Of a DNA stretch of 35,975 nucleotides, positions 7,491-17,251 are shown one piece after another. A program made the translations under genes and the position numbers. A model generated the notes under the pieces. That model was given only the letters and a program-made list of their open reading frames with translations. It did not search any database and had not been told where the DNA came from. Position 1 is the first letter of the stretch; each line of letters begins with the position of its first letter. This DNA is from a virus: IMG/VR virus record IMGVR_UViG_3300036832_000373, positions 1-35,975 of that record, one strand, 5' to 3'.

Positions 7491-9289
7491 TGCCTTCCAG
7501 CTACACAGCATCGGCGCGGTTCACGCTCCAGGCGACGGGCGAGAACAACAACACCTGGGGCGTGATCCTCAACAACGGTGTGTTCCAGCTTGTCGATGAC
7601 TCGATCAATGGTCGGATCGGGCTGGCCCTGTCAGGGGCGCACACTCTGACCACCAACCTGGGCGCGACTGATGAGGCGCGGATGCGCTTTATTGACGTGA
7701 CTGGCGGCTCGGGCGGCACGATCACCATTCCCTCGGTCCCGAAGGGCTATTTCGTCCGCAACGGCGCCTCGGGGCCGGTCACGGTCTCGGCGGGCGGCAC
7801 GGCGGCGGTCTATCAACCGGGCGAGGCCGGGGCCTGCCATACGGACGGAACGAAGGTCTACCCGGCGCAAATCAACGGCCTGACGGTCAAGGGCTACGTC
7901 GATCAGCAAATCCTGGCGTCCACGATCACGACGCCCCCGGTTTTGGGCCAATCTGGCAAGGTGCTATCGAACGACGGGGTTTCAACCCTTTCGTGGGTGA
8001 ACAGCCTGCCGGGCCTGACGCTCGGGACTCTGACCGTTACCGGGGCGACGACTCTTGCGGCTCTGACTACGACCGGCGCCACGACCCACAACGGTACGCT
8101 GCTGGTGACGGGGGCGAGCCTGACGGTTGCCCCGGCGGCTGGCAACGCGACGTTTTCGTTATCTACGGTCGCCGGGGCAAGCTCATTCCTGTCGATTGCA
8201 GCTAATGGCAATGTTCCAGGCACAACGTCTTTCGACCTTCTACAGGACGCGACAAATACCGCCTATATGTGGAACCGCGCCAACGGGCCGATAAACTTCG
8301 GCACGAATAATATTTCCAGAATGGGAATTGCGGCGACGGGCGCCGTGTCGATGACGGGCGCCCTGACTGTTGCGGGAACGGTTAGCGCCGGTCAGTTCAA
8401 CTTCCCGGCGAACGCCGTCAATTACATATCGGCGGATGCTGGCTCGGCGTCGCAGATTATCCTTCAAGCAAACAGCGTAAACAGCCTCACTGTTAGTGGT
8501 ACGGCCTGTAATATTGCGGTTCCAATCACGTCTACTGGCGGGGATATGCATGTAAACAATGGTGATATCTATACACAACGGGCGGGTGGAGCGGCAAATT
8601 CGGGCGTCATCTTCCTCGGGAACACTAACGCCTATCTCTATTTTGACGGGACGAACTACAACTTCAACGGCGTGCATCAAATTATTGCCGCTGGGGGAGC
8701 CTTCCAGACAGGACCGGGCGGGTGGAACGGGACGGGGTGTGTGTCGGCCCAAGGGGCGGCGGGTGGCCCGCTTGGCTATGCGTTCAGCGCCTATGCGCCA
8801 GCCACGGCCTACGGTTGCCTTATTTCGCGGGTCGATACGACGCCGGTATATCTCAACCTTTTCTCTTATTCCGGAACGGTGGTCGGCTCGATCACGACTA
8901 ACGGAAGCGCTATTTCCTACAACACCTCGTCAGACGAACGGCTGAAGATTTTCACGGGCGCCTACAGCGCGGCGGAAGCCGTGGCGGTTATCCAGGCGGA
9001 CCCGGTGCGGACCTTCAACTGGAACGAATTTTCCGCCTCGCCCGGTGTGGCGGCTATCGGTTGGGGCGCGCAAACCTCTTACGAGATATCACCTGATCTG
9101 GCGCATCCCGCCGCCGATGAAACCACGGATGAAAGCGGCAAGCCGAACCATCATTGGGGCATGGATCAATCCCGGCGCACGCCGTACCTGTGGGCGGCGC
9201 TCGGCGCCGAAGGCGGAATCCTCGACCGGCTGGCGGCCCTAGAGGCGACCGTGGCGAGGCTGGAACGGAAACACGGGGTATTCCGGTGA
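7490..9289 (+). CDS. Tail fibre/spike with S74 auto-processing chaperone
   Basis: A 599-residue receptor-binding fibre. The N-terminus (~1-125) looks like the head-binding part of phage fibres (GENNNTWGVILNNGVFQLVD). It is followed by a Thr/Gly/Ala-rich repetitive shaft (GTLTVTGATTLAALTTTG) and a probable receptor domain. The C-terminal ~119 residues are an intramolecular chaperone of the endosialidase type (Peptidase S74): the SDERLK motif gives Ser481 and Lys486, the expected Ser/Lys pair. The family cuts itself just before that Ser after trimer folding. The chaperone ends in a short coiled coil (LDRLAALEATVARLERKH). It overlaps the next gene as GTGA. Confidence 0.88.
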   Translation: MPSSYTASARFTLQATGENNNTWGVILNNGVFQLVDDSINGRIGLALSGAHTLTTNLGATDEARMRFIDVTGGSGGTITIPSVPKGYFVRNGASGPVTVSAGGTAAVYQPGEAGACHTDGTKVYPAQINGLTVKGYVDQQILASTITTPPVLGQSGKVLSNDGVSTLSWVNSLPGLTLGTLTVTGATTLAALTTTGATTHNGTLLVTGASLTVAPAAGNATFSLSTVAGASSFLSIAANGNVPGTTSFDLLQDATNTAYMWNRANGPINFGTNNISRMGIAATGAVSMTGALTVAGTVSAGQFNFPANAVNYISADAGSASQIILQANSVNSLTVSGTACNIAVPITSTGGDMHVNNGDIYTQRAGGAANSGVIFLGNTNAYLYFDGTNYNFNGVHQIIAAGGAFQTGPGGWNGTGCVSAQGAAGGPLGYAFSAYAPATAYGCLISRVDTTPVYLNLFSYSGTVVGSITTNGSAISYNTSSDERLKIFTGAYSAAEAVAVIQADPVRTFNWNEFSASPGVAAIGWGAQTSYEISPDLAHPAADETTDESGKPNHHWGMDQSRRTPYLWAALGAEGGILDRLAALEATVARLERKHGVFR

Positions 9290-10794
9290 ATCAGCCGTTT
9301 CAGCCGCCGCCGGGCCTGAACGGCGCCGACACGACGTTTGCGGAAGAGGGTCAATGGCTCACAAGCTCGCTGATCCGCTTCTATAACGGCTCCTGGCAAA
9401 CGAAAGGCGGGTGGGAGCGGCTGACGCTGCAAAATCTAAAAGGCGTCTGCCGTTCGGCGATCAGTTGGACCGATTTCACCGATGTCCTGGCGTTCGCCTT
9501 CGGCGAGCATAACGGCTTGGAGGTGTGGCGGGACGGGCTGATTTACGACCTGACGCCTGCCGGGTGGACGAACGGCCAAATCGACGGAACCGGCGGACGC
9601 GGTTACGGAACCGGCGCCTGGGGCGTCGGCAATTATGGGGTCGAAAGCGCGACCGAATATTGGCCGCTGACGTGGAGTCTCGCGACCTGGGGCGATCAGT
9701 TGATAGCCAACCCGCGCAACCGGGGAATCTATCAATGGGACGGCACGTCGGGCCACGTGCTGACCCTGATTCCGAACGCTCCGGCGCAAGTGACTTACAC
9801 GCTGGTTGTGCCACAACGGCAAGTCCTGGCGCTTGGCTGCAATGAGGAAGTGTCTGGGGTTTTTGACCCTCTTTGCGTGCGCTGGAGCGATATCGAGGAC
9901 AATACGGATTGGAGTACGCTGCCGTCGAACAATGCCGGTGAATATATCCTTGAGAGTTTCGGCCGGATCGTGTGCGGCCGGGTGATCGGTGACTACGTTT
10001 TGATTTGGACGGCGACAAGCCTTTTCCTCGGAACCTTCCTCGGCAATCCCGGCCAAACCTGGAAATTCGAGCATATCGGGTCGAATTGTGGTGCGATTTC
10101 GCCCGGCGCCCCACTCGTCAAGAATATGAACGTCATGTGGATCGCGCAGGACTTGACGTTCTGGTCCTACAGCCTCGGCGGCGAACCGCAACAAATCACC
10201 TGTCCAATCCGCTCCGATTTTGCGGACTACATAACAGCCGGGCAGGCGGACAAGATTGTCTCTAGCGCGGTTTCTACGTTCCAAGAGATAGGGTGGTTCT
10301 ATCCGGATACCCGCGACGGCTTCGAATGTTCCCGCCAAGTCTGCCTAGGGCCGGACGGGTGGAACCGCGATCTGTTAGCGCGCACCGCGTTCATTGACGC
10401 CGGGCCACAATCGAACCCGGTCGGGGTGACGCCAACCGGGACGATCTATCTTCACGAAAAGGGTAATTCGGCGGACGGCGGCGCGATAACCGGATTCATC
10501 GAGAGCGCGGATTTCTACCTGGGCCAAGCTGAAGGCGGATTGATGGTCAATGGGGTGTGGCCGGACTTCAAGGATCAACAAGGGCCGGTCTCGATGACCC
10601 TGTATCTGCGCGATCATCCGCAAGCGGCGACGGTCCGCACGAAAGGGCCATTTGTCCTGACGCCGGGGATGGAACGGAAATCCCTGCGGGCGGCCGGGCG
10701 CATCGCTCGCTTGCGGTTTGACTTCTCGTCGTCTCCGGCCTTCGTGCGGGGCGGCAAGCCTGAGTTTGACCTTCAGCCTATCGGTGGCCGTTGA
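9286..10794 (+). CDS. Tail hub/head-closure protein candidate (P22 gp10-like)
   Basis: A 502-residue structural protein read from GTG 9286 (GTGA overlap with the fibre stop). The N-terminus NQPFQPPPGLNGADTTF, then SLIRFYNGSWQTKGGWERL and repeated short beta-strand units with aromatic residues, resembles beta-propeller-like tail proteins such as P22 gp10 and T7 gp12, which seal the portal and form the tail nozzle. P22 gp10 is about 470 residues. Its place next to the fibre and before ejection proteins agrees. The call is by pattern, not alignment. A longer reading from 9154 overlaps the fibre and lacks support. Confidence 0.6.
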   Translation: MNQPFQPPPGLNGADTTFAEEGQWLTSSLIRFYNGSWQTKGGWERLTLQNLKGVCRSAISWTDFTDVLAFAFGEHNGLEVWRDGLIYDLTPAGWTNGQIDGTGGRGYGTGAWGVGNYGVESATEYWPLTWSLATWGDQLIANPRNRGIYQWDGTSGHVLTLIPNAPAQVTYTLVVPQRQVLALGCNEEVSGVFDPLCVRWSDIEDNTDWSTLPSNNAGEYILESFGRIVCGRVIGDYVLIWTATSLFLGTFLGNPGQTWKFEHIGSNCGAISPGAPLVKNMNVMWIAQDLTFWSYSLGGEPQQITCPIRSDFADYITAGQADKIVSSAVSTFQEIGWFYPDTRDGFECSRQVCLGPDGWNRDLLARTAFIDAGPQSNPVGVTPTGTIYLHEKGNSADGGAITGFIESADFYLGQAEGGLMVNGVWPDFKDQQGPVSMTLYLRDHPQAATVRTKGPFVLTPGMERKSLRAAGRIARLRFDFSSSPAFVRGGKPEFDLQPIGGR

Positions 10795-10829
10795 AATCCT
10801 AAACGAACGCGCGCACCCGGCCTGAGCTT

Positions 10830-11255
10830 ATGGACGGTGAGCCTTTCGACCTTCCGACTGAAGACGCCATTGACCTGAATACGACGGTCGATCCGCTGCT
10901 ATCGCAATGGTCGCGGTTCCGCGACGGTTTCGCCGAAGCCATGACCGACGCGGGCTTTTGGACAATCGAGGAATTAGAGGCGCGGGTCGCGTCGCGGCGG
11001 GCATTCTTTTTTCCCGGCGCCAACGCGGCGATGGTCGCGCAAATCGAGGGCTATCCCGGTGGGGCGAAGGTGTTTCAAGTCCTATGGGCGACCGGCAACG
11101 CTGAGGAATTGCTTCAGATGGCGCCGGGGATCGAATCCCTAGCGCGGATGATGGGTTGCACGGAAACGCTGATCGAAGGGCGCGAGGCCTGGAAACGGCT
11201 GTTGGCGCCGCTGGGCTATAGTCTGTTCTCCGTGACGATGCGGAAGACGCTCTGA
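10830..11255 (+). CDS. GNAT-like small virion protein candidate
   Basis: A 141-residue protein. Its second half has the layout of a GNAT fold (AEELLQMAPGIESLARMMGC, then TLIEGREAWKRLLAPLGYS), the form seen in small internal virion proteins of podoviruses, such as T7 gp13, that seem to have lost acetyltransferase activity. A clear acetyl-CoA loop is not visible. It lies just before the internal protein genes, with a one-base TGATG overlap to the next. Ribosome site is weak. Function is inferred from position and pattern. Confidence 0.5.
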   Translation: MDGEPFDLPTEDAIDLNTTVDPLLSQWSRFRDGFAEAMTDAGFWTIEELEARVASRRAFFFPGANAAMVAQIEGYPGGAKVFQVLWATGNAEELLQMAPGIESLARMMGCTETLIEGREAWKRLLAPLGYSLFSVTMRKTL

Positions 11256-12214
11256 TGTCCAGCAAGAAAACCACGACCGACACCAGCGGGACGCAATCGC
11301 AACAAAGCACCTCGACGCCGAACGTTCCTGATTGGATTTCCCAACCCGCGCAGGCCATGGCCGGGAACATCAATTCCCTGATCGCGCAGGGACCGGGCGG
11401 CTATACGCCGCAAATGTCGGCGCTACAAAAACAGGCGGTTACAGGAGCGGCGGGCTTAACGACGCCGGACGCCTACGGGCAGGCGTCGGATACGCTGAAC
11501 GGGGTTCCGAACGTCCAGGGCCAAAGCGTGCTGGATAACCTCAGCGCGTATTACAACCCCTTCCAAAGCCAAGTCTTGAACCCGGCTATGGCCGATTACG
11601 ACTATCAGGCCGGGCAGACACGGGCGGCGCAAGCCGCGCAGGCGGCCCAAGGCGGCGCCTTCGGGGGATCGCGGTACGGGGTTCAGGCGGCGCAAACGGA
11701 GGGCGACCTAGCGCGCGGCCGGGCCGCGACAGAGGGCGGACTCCTTAACCAAATGTATACGCAGGCGACCGGGCTTTCCGCTGGGGACGCCGCGAACCGG
11801 CAAGCGGCGATGCTGGCCAATCAAAACGCGGCGCTGCAAAAAGGCGGGTTGCTGACGAATTTGGGAACGGCTGAAGCGACCACGGCGGGCAAGAATGTAG
11901 AGCTTCAAAATGCTGTTGGTGGTGAGGCGACGGCGCAAGAGAATGCGGCGCGACAATACCCATTGCAGTATCAGCAACAAGTCGAAGGCTTGTTACAGGG
12001 GCTCAATCCGCAAATGTATACCGGTCAGTCAACGCAAGGGAGCGGAACCGAAAGCTCGCACGCAACCACGGTTCAGGACCCCGGCCTGCTCGCTTCTATC
12101 GGCCAAGGGCTGGGGATAGCGAGTACGCTGTTCGGCAATCCGGCGGGGGGCTTGGCGGGCATGGTAGGGGGCGGCGGCGGTGCTGGCGCCGTAGGCGGCG
12201 CTTTACCGTTCTAG
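11255..12214 (+). CDS. Internal virion / DNA ejection protein candidate
   Basis: A 319-residue protein of Ala, Gln, Gly and Ser-rich helices (AAQAAQAAQGGAFGG). The N-terminus is Ser/Thr/Gln-rich and disordered, and the C-terminus is a Gly-rich hydrophobic tail (GLGIASTLFGNPAGGLAGMV followed by a Gly run). Such composition is typical of pilot proteins (P22 gp7/gp20 class) that leave the capsid with DNA and form a conduit through the cell envelope. No enzymatic motif is visible. Position after the hub and before other internal proteins supports the role. Confidence 0.55.
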   Translation: MSSKKTTTDTSGTQSQQSTSTPNVPDWISQPAQAMAGNINSLIAQGPGGYTPQMSALQKQAVTGAAGLTTPDAYGQASDTLNGVPNVQGQSVLDNLSAYYNPFQSQVLNPAMADYDYQAGQTRAAQAAQAAQGGAFGGSRYGVQAAQTEGDLARGRAATEGGLLNQMYTQATGLSAGDAANRQAAMLANQNAALQKGGLLTNLGTAEATTAGKNVELQNAVGGEATAQENAARQYPLQYQQQVEGLLQGLNPQMYTGQSTQGSGTESSHATTVQDPGLLASIGQGLGIASTLFGNPAGGLAGMVGGGGGAGAVGGALPF

Positions 12215-12221
12215 GTGACGC

Positions 12222-13280
12222 ATGGGAATCCTCGATAATCTCGACCTATCGAAATTCCTGGCTCCGGCCGGATACGCACCTCAAGCGTCGCCGCCGGGGC
12301 CGCTGGCGAGCACGTTCGCCGCGCAAAACGTCCTGCCGCCAGGCGGGGCGCCGCAATCGCCTCCAGGGGCGCCGCTGGATGCGGCGCCATCGAATATCGC
12401 GCCATTCGGCGGCCCGGTTCCTCAGGCGCCGGCGCCGGCGCCTAACCCGATGGCGGGGGTGAATCCAGGCGCCTTGCAAAGCGGATTCACGCCTTCAACG
12501 GCGATACCGGATTTGCCTGGGGGCGTTGGTCAACGCGGATTACCGGCGGGGCTGACCTTAGATCAAACTGGCGCGTCTGCGCCGCCTGTCGGGGAGGGTG
12601 GGCCGTCACAAGGACTGTTGACCGGCGGCGGGCCGGATATAGCGCCGCCGTCGCGGGCTGGATGGCGCGGGCTGCTAGACCGGCTAACGGCGACCGATCC
12701 GGAAACCGGGCGAACCTTCAATGACCGGCTGATGGCGATAAGTCAGATTATGCAGGGCGATACGCCCGGCGCGCAGGCTTACCTAGAGAAGCAACAGGAA
12801 AAGGTCATCAATCAGCGCGCCATCAACCTGAAGCAACAAATCGCCTCGGCGCAATCGCAAGCTTTCGCTAAGTCATTCAGGCCGGACGGAACATTCGATG
12901 CACAAGCTTATGCACGAAACCTGCCGAATGGCGCGTTCGATATTGGCGACCTCGGCAAGCTGCAACAATCGTTTGAGCCGAAAGCGCAACTTGTGACGGA
13001 TCGCCAAGGCAACGCTTACCTATTCGACCCGGCGGCGCGCACCTATAAAATGATCCATCAGGCGGCGCCGAAGCTCGATGAAAAAGTCATCATGGGGCCG
13101 AACAATCAGCCGATCCCGAACCCGGCGATGGTGAGCTATGACAAACAAGTCAGTCAATCCAAGGAACAAGAGGCGGAGTCGCTAGCCGAAGCGCGAGCGG
13201 CGGCGGCGGAACGGCATAGGGCGCCGCCGAAAGCTACAAATACGCCCCCACAGCCGCGCGCGACGGGGCGACGTTTCTAG
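12222..13280 (+). CDS. Internal virion protein candidate
   Basis: A 352-residue protein with a Pro/Ala/Gly-rich, disordered first ~130 residues. A helical Gln-rich middle follows (EKQQEKVINQRAINLKQQIA), then a segment with RQGNAYLFDPAARTYKM and a charged helical end. It has no recognised domain. By place in the operon it is probably part of the set ejected into the host, alongside the genes on both sides. Confidence 0.45.
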   Translation: MGILDNLDLSKFLAPAGYAPQASPPGPLASTFAAQNVLPPGGAPQSPPGAPLDAAPSNIAPFGGPVPQAPAPAPNPMAGVNPGALQSGFTPSTAIPDLPGGVGQRGLPAGLTLDQTGASAPPVGEGGPSQGLLTGGGPDIAPPSRAGWRGLLDRLTATDPETGRTFNDRLMAISQIMQGDTPGAQAYLEKQQEKVINQRAINLKQQIASAQSQAFAKSFRPDGTFDAQAYARNLPNGAFDIGDLGKLQQSFEPKAQLVTDRQGNAYLFDPAARTYKMIHQAAPKLDEKVIMGPNNQPIPNPAMVSYDKQVSQSKEQEAESLAEARAAAAERHRAPPKATNTPPQPRATGRRF

Positions 13281-13289
13281 GGGAAGGTC

Positions 13290-14150
13290 ATGGCTAGCGG
13301 CGGGACGAAAAATCAAAATTTCATGGTCGGTTACGAATACGACCTAGGCAACGGCACGACCGGGGTTTGGAGCGGCAAGAATTTTGTGTCGCCAAATGAC
13401 TACTTGGCGCAGAAGGCGGGGGGAAAGCGGGACTTTAGCGACAATCAAGCGGATTTGGGTCGCCTTAATGAAGCGGCTGCGATGGCGCGGGCGCATCCAA
13501 GCGCAACCGGATTTTTGGGTGGCATGGAAAGCGGAGAGGGCGCCCCGTCATGGTCGCCGTTTCACGGTATTGGTGGAACGCCCGGCTATGACCTGAACGC
13601 TAAAATTCAGCCTGTTCGTTCAAATGCGACTCTCAATGCGATCAAGGAAGCAAAAAGCGGCAACGCTGAAGGATCGAGTCCTTTTGCTAAAGTGACCAAT
13701 TACGAGGCGCAGATTCTTCAATCTAAAGACGCGATGCTAGATACTCGGCAATCGCAGGATCAATTTGTGGATGAGGTCAACGCGGCGAAAACGGCTTTAA
13801 TCCGCCATACGCCGGGCCTGCATCCGTCAAACCCGATTGATCTTTCGGGAGTCGATCCGAACGACGTTCCCGAAGGCGCCTATTGGCGGGCGCCCAACGG
13901 CACGGTGTATCAGCAACGCAAGGGCTATGCGGGTGGCCAACCTATCGGGGCGGCGCCCGCTCCGGCGCGTCCGCCTCCGCCGTCTCGGGCGCAGAAAAAC
14001 GCGGCGCTCAACACCATGTCGCAATCAGCGCGGACGGCAACGGCTCTGCAAACCGCTACGCCCGCCGCTCCGGCGCCTGCTCCGGCGACGGCTGGCCCTG
14101 CGGCGCCAATGACCATTGATTGGTTGGGGCGCCCGGTTTCCGGGGGATGA
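13290..14150 (+). CDS. Internal virion protein candidate, Pro/Ala-rich tail
   Basis: A 286-residue protein with a clear GGGGAAGG ribosome site before ATG 13290. The first half is mixed alpha/beta (FMVGYEYDLGNGTTGVWSG). The last ~75 residues are Ala/Pro-rich and low complexity, ending TIDWLGRPVSGG. DPNDVPEGAYWRAPNGTVYQ resembles short folded repeats seen in phage structural proteins, but I assign no family. It sits between two internal-protein candidates. Confidence 0.45.
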   Translation: MASGGTKNQNFMVGYEYDLGNGTTGVWSGKNFVSPNDYLAQKAGGKRDFSDNQADLGRLNEAAAMARAHPSATGFLGGMESGEGAPSWSPFHGIGGTPGYDLNAKIQPVRSNATLNAIKEAKSGNAEGSSPFAKVTNYEAQILQSKDAMLDTRQSQDQFVDEVNAAKTALIRHTPGLHPSNPIDLSGVDPNDVPEGAYWRAPNGTVYQQRKGYAGGQPIGAAPAPARPPPPSRAQKNAALNTMSQSARTATALQTATPAAPAPAPATAGPAAPMTIDWLGRPVSGG

Positions 14151-14153
14151 TGG

Positions 14154-16988
14154 ATGGCGGCCCAAGGGATCACGGTTCAACTCCCTGATAAGCGTTATGT
14201 CACGGTGCCGACCAATGATCCGCAACTGGCGGCCAAGGCGGCGCGGCGGTTTCTGGCGCGTGAATCCCTGGCCAAAAACGCGCCGAATACGTTCGCTGAC
14301 AAACAGAACGCCTTTGACCAATTTACGAACCGGGCGGCGGCGGGCGTTACGTTCGGCCTGTCCGATCTGGTTCCGGCGGCGACCGAAGCCCTGGTTACAG
14401 GCGCCAAGAACTTAGTGACGCCGGGTCCGGCGTCTTACACGGCGGGGGACGCCTATGCGGTGCAACGGCAACTGGATAAGGACCGGGCGGACGCTTTTGC
14501 GAAGGCGCATCCGGTTGCTGCTTTAAGCGGCGGCCTGCTCGGCGGCTTGGGGGCGCCCGGCGCAAAACAAGTCGGCGGGTTCGTCGCCAAGGGTATCGGG
14601 GAAGAGGCGGCGGCCAAGGCGCCGGGTTTCCTGCGCGGTTTGCTATCGAGCGAGGCGGTTCCTACGGCGGCCCTGCGGAGCGTGATTCCGGGTGCGGCGA
14701 CGGGCGGAGTCATGGGCGCGACTGAAGCGGCGCCGGGGCAAGAGGCTTCGGGCGCCAAAAAGGGCGCGATCCTGGGCGGACTGGTGGCGCCTGCTGTGAC
14801 GGTCGCGGCGCCTGCTGTCGCCTCTGGCGTGGTCAAACCGGTGTGGAACACTGGAAAAACCTTGCTGCGCGGTGCGGGCAACCTAACCGGTCTGCGGACT
14901 GTGGACCCGGCGGTATCGGGGGAAGTCGAGTTAATCAAGGCGCTACGGGCGGACGGCGCCACGCAAAAGCAAATGCTCGATGCACGGGCCGGGTGGCGGA
15001 AAAACGGGGTGTCGAATCCGTCGCTGGTTGATCTGGCAACCAAGCTTCCAAGCGGCGGCCCAAACACCTTACGGCTGCTGACCGGGGCGGCGCTGAAGGG
15101 CGGCGGGCGCGGGGTGGCTGCTCAACACGCGGAAGACGTGGCGACGGCGCTCCCCGAAAACGCGCAAGATTTGCTTGGGCGGCTACAACCGGGTGGTAAG
15201 ACGGCTCGCCAGGCGGAAAGCCAAATAACCGGCGAAAAGCGCGCGCAGGCGGCGCAACTGTATCCGGAGGCGCATCAAACGCCGGTCAATCAATACATGA
15301 CGCCGGATGCACGAACGGCGCTGGCGGACGATCATGGCGTAGCGGCGATCAATCAGGCGATTGATGCGGCGACGGCGGATCGCGATTACGAGAGCGCGGC
15401 CCGGCTGAAAGCGTTGCTGCCAAATGCGCCGAAGCCGCAAGCGGCGCCCTCGCCGCCGCCAGCCGCACCGCCGCCCGCCGCCGGTCCGGCGCCGGAACCG
15501 ATGAATACGCCTCCGCCGTTCACGCCTCCAACACCGCGAACGCAGGACGTGATCCGGGCGGAAGAGGATGCGGCGGTCCTGTCGAACGCAAAGCGGGATG
15601 TCGCCACCTACGGCCAACCCCGCAAAAACAGCCTCTTCCCCCGGATTTGGGCGGAGGGCGGCGTCAATCTCGACTCCGGCGGCGCCGATCTGAAGCCGCT
15701 TGCTGAGGGGCTGCGGCTCATGCCTGGGATGGTGCATAAGGGCGGCGCCAATATCGAGGACATGGCGGAGCGGATGGCCGATCAAGGCATGTTCGGCTGG
15801 CCTAGGCCTGCGGACCCGACGCCCCATTTTGCGGCGGCGTTTGAACGCGAGGCGCTCGGCAAACCGGTTTATCACCCGGATACTTACGGCTCGGATTGGG
15901 AACAACGGGCGCAAGGGCTGGATCAAGAGCTTTCGGACGCTGGTGCGCTGGCGACTGACCGGAGTAGCGTGAAGGCGGCAAAGCTGGCCGAGTTCCGCAA
16001 CGCCGATACAGTCGAGCAACGGGCAGTCGCGGATGAAGCTGACGCCAATGATCCGGCCGGGCTGGAATTCGACCGGCTGGCGCGGACGCCGGTTCGCGGC
16101 CCGGCGCCGCCTCCGCCCGCGCTGCCGCCCGCGCCTCCGCCGGAAACGCCGATCCTGGCCGGTGATTTGGACCGGATACAACAAGCCATGGGGCAACGCG
16201 GCGCGAACCTGCAAGGCGTGGCCGGACAGAGGGACGTGGCGCGCGGCCTGTTCAAACGGCAAACCGACCTGAATTCGGTTTTGGAAAACGTGCCTGAATT
16301 GGCGCCCGCGCGAGCGAATTACCGGGCCAATATCGCACGGCAAAACGCGCTAGAGCTTGGCCAAGCTGGCTTGCGAACCGGGTCTGACGAATACGGCGCG
16401 CAACTGGCGGAACATACCGGCATGGCCACGGCGCCGGACAACGCCTATCCGATCAGCGCTGATGATATCCGGAACGCGGCGGGAACCGGCTACGCGCAAG
16501 CGGCCCGCGAGGCAATCGAGACTCCCCCGGCGGGATTCACGTCGCCGCTTAGCAAGCTGTCGCGCTCGCCACGCCAAATTCTCAATCAGGACGCGACCTT
16601 TGGTCCGGCGGACGCGGCCAATTTCCGTGAAGGCCTGGGCAACGAGTTATTGCGGGCGCGCAACGCGAAGATGATAGACCCAACAACGAATTCCGCCTCG
16701 GCGGTGCGGTTGGATGCGCTGGCCAATCTGGAAGTGCCGAAGATATCGTTACACGGGTTGGTTATGAGCGGGCTTAACAAGGTCTATCAGGGCGCCGCTC
16801 TGACGGATGCGGAGCGCACGGCAATCGTGAAAACCGGGCTCGGGTCGGCTGATGCGAGTGGCCTAATGACGAAGTTGGACCCGATCACGCATCCCCTGAT
16901 ACGGGCATGGTACAAAGCCGGGCAGGCCTCGCCTGCGGGCGTGAGCGGTTCAATACAGTTGCAGCCTTCGGATCAAACCGGTCCGTAG
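14154..16988 (+). CDS. Large internal/ejection protein with polyvalent-like region
   Basis: A 944-residue protein, the longest in the window. Residues ~120-240 carry several hydrophobic Gly-zipper stretches (ALSGGLLGGLGAPGAKQVGG and KKGAILGGLVAPAVTVAAPA) able to insert in membranes. A UvrB-like pairing helix (RDYESAARLK) precedes a Pro-rich linker (~425-465). The next part (GGADLKPLAEGLRLMPGMVH, DMAERMADQGMFGWPRP) resembles domains shared by large polyvalent phage proteins. A second Pro-rich linker (~645-665) leads to a helical C-terminus. Position and layout suggest an injected protein forming a DNA channel or acting in the host. No transglycosylase or protease motif is visible. Confidence 0.55.
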   Translation: MAAQGITVQLPDKRYVTVPTNDPQLAAKAARRFLARESLAKNAPNTFADKQNAFDQFTNRAAAGVTFGLSDLVPAATEALVTGAKNLVTPGPASYTAGDAYAVQRQLDKDRADAFAKAHPVAALSGGLLGGLGAPGAKQVGGFVAKGIGEEAAAKAPGFLRGLLSSEAVPTAALRSVIPGAATGGVMGATEAAPGQEASGAKKGAILGGLVAPAVTVAAPAVASGVVKPVWNTGKTLLRGAGNLTGLRTVDPAVSGEVELIKALRADGATQKQMLDARAGWRKNGVSNPSLVDLATKLPSGGPNTLRLLTGAALKGGGRGVAAQHAEDVATALPENAQDLLGRLQPGGKTARQAESQITGEKRAQAAQLYPEAHQTPVNQYMTPDARTALADDHGVAAINQAIDAATADRDYESAARLKALLPNAPKPQAAPSPPPAAPPPAAGPAPEPMNTPPPFTPPTPRTQDVIRAEEDAAVLSNAKRDVATYGQPRKNSLFPRIWAEGGVNLDSGGADLKPLAEGLRLMPGMVHKGGANIEDMAERMADQGMFGWPRPADPTPHFAAAFEREALGKPVYHPDTYGSDWEQRAQGLDQELSDAGALATDRSSVKAAKLAEFRNADTVEQRAVADEADANDPAGLEFDRLARTPVRGPAPPPPALPPAPPPETPILAGDLDRIQQAMGQRGANLQGVAGQRDVARGLFKRQTDLNSVLENVPELAPARANYRANIARQNALELGQAGLRTGSDEYGAQLAEHTGMATAPDNAYPISADDIRNAAGTGYAQAAREAIETPPAGFTSPLSKLSRSPRQILNQDATFGPADAANFREGLGNELLRARNAKMIDPTTNSASAVRLDALANLEVPKISLHGLVMSGLNKVYQGAALTDAERTAIVKTGLGSADASGLMTKLDPITHPLIRAWYKAGQASPAGVSGSIQLQPSDQTGP

Positions 16989-17096
16989 CGCCGCCAGGAA
17001 GGGCGCTAGAAGCCTTTCCGCGACTCCTCGGCTATCCAAGAGCGTCCGCCACGGGCGAGGCCTATACGGGCTTTATTTTCGGTTTTCGGAAATGTC

Positions 17097-17130
17097 GCGG
17101 CCCCGCTCCGATCAGGGAAAGCGGGGCCGC
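17097..17130. other. Long perfect hairpin after the virion operon
   Basis: An 11-bp perfect inverted repeat (GCGGCCCCGCT at 17097-17107 with AGCGGGGCCGC at 17120-17130, 12-base loop) lies 108 bases after the last large virion gene. Neither side has a run of T, so it is not a standard Rho-independent terminator. It could protect mRNA 3' ends or act in Rho-dependent termination. The remaining bases between 16989 and 17251 show nothing else I can name. Confidence 0.5.
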
Positions 17131-17251
17131 TAGTCCCGGCGCGGGCTATCTTGGGGAACGGCATCAGGCCGGGACGGGCGGACCCTATCAAACCCGGATG
17201 CGGCTTCCAAGCGGTGGATTTCGTGGCTACGGTCTCGCTACGAGGTGCATC

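Noticed and set aside
15183-16343. 386-residue antisense open frame
   Set aside because: Arg-rich shadow of the 944-residue gene, as is common in GC-rich DNA; no ribosome site and no motif.
17097-17130. 11-bp hairpin as Rho-independent terminator
   Set aside because: No T run follows on either strand; listed only as a hairpin.
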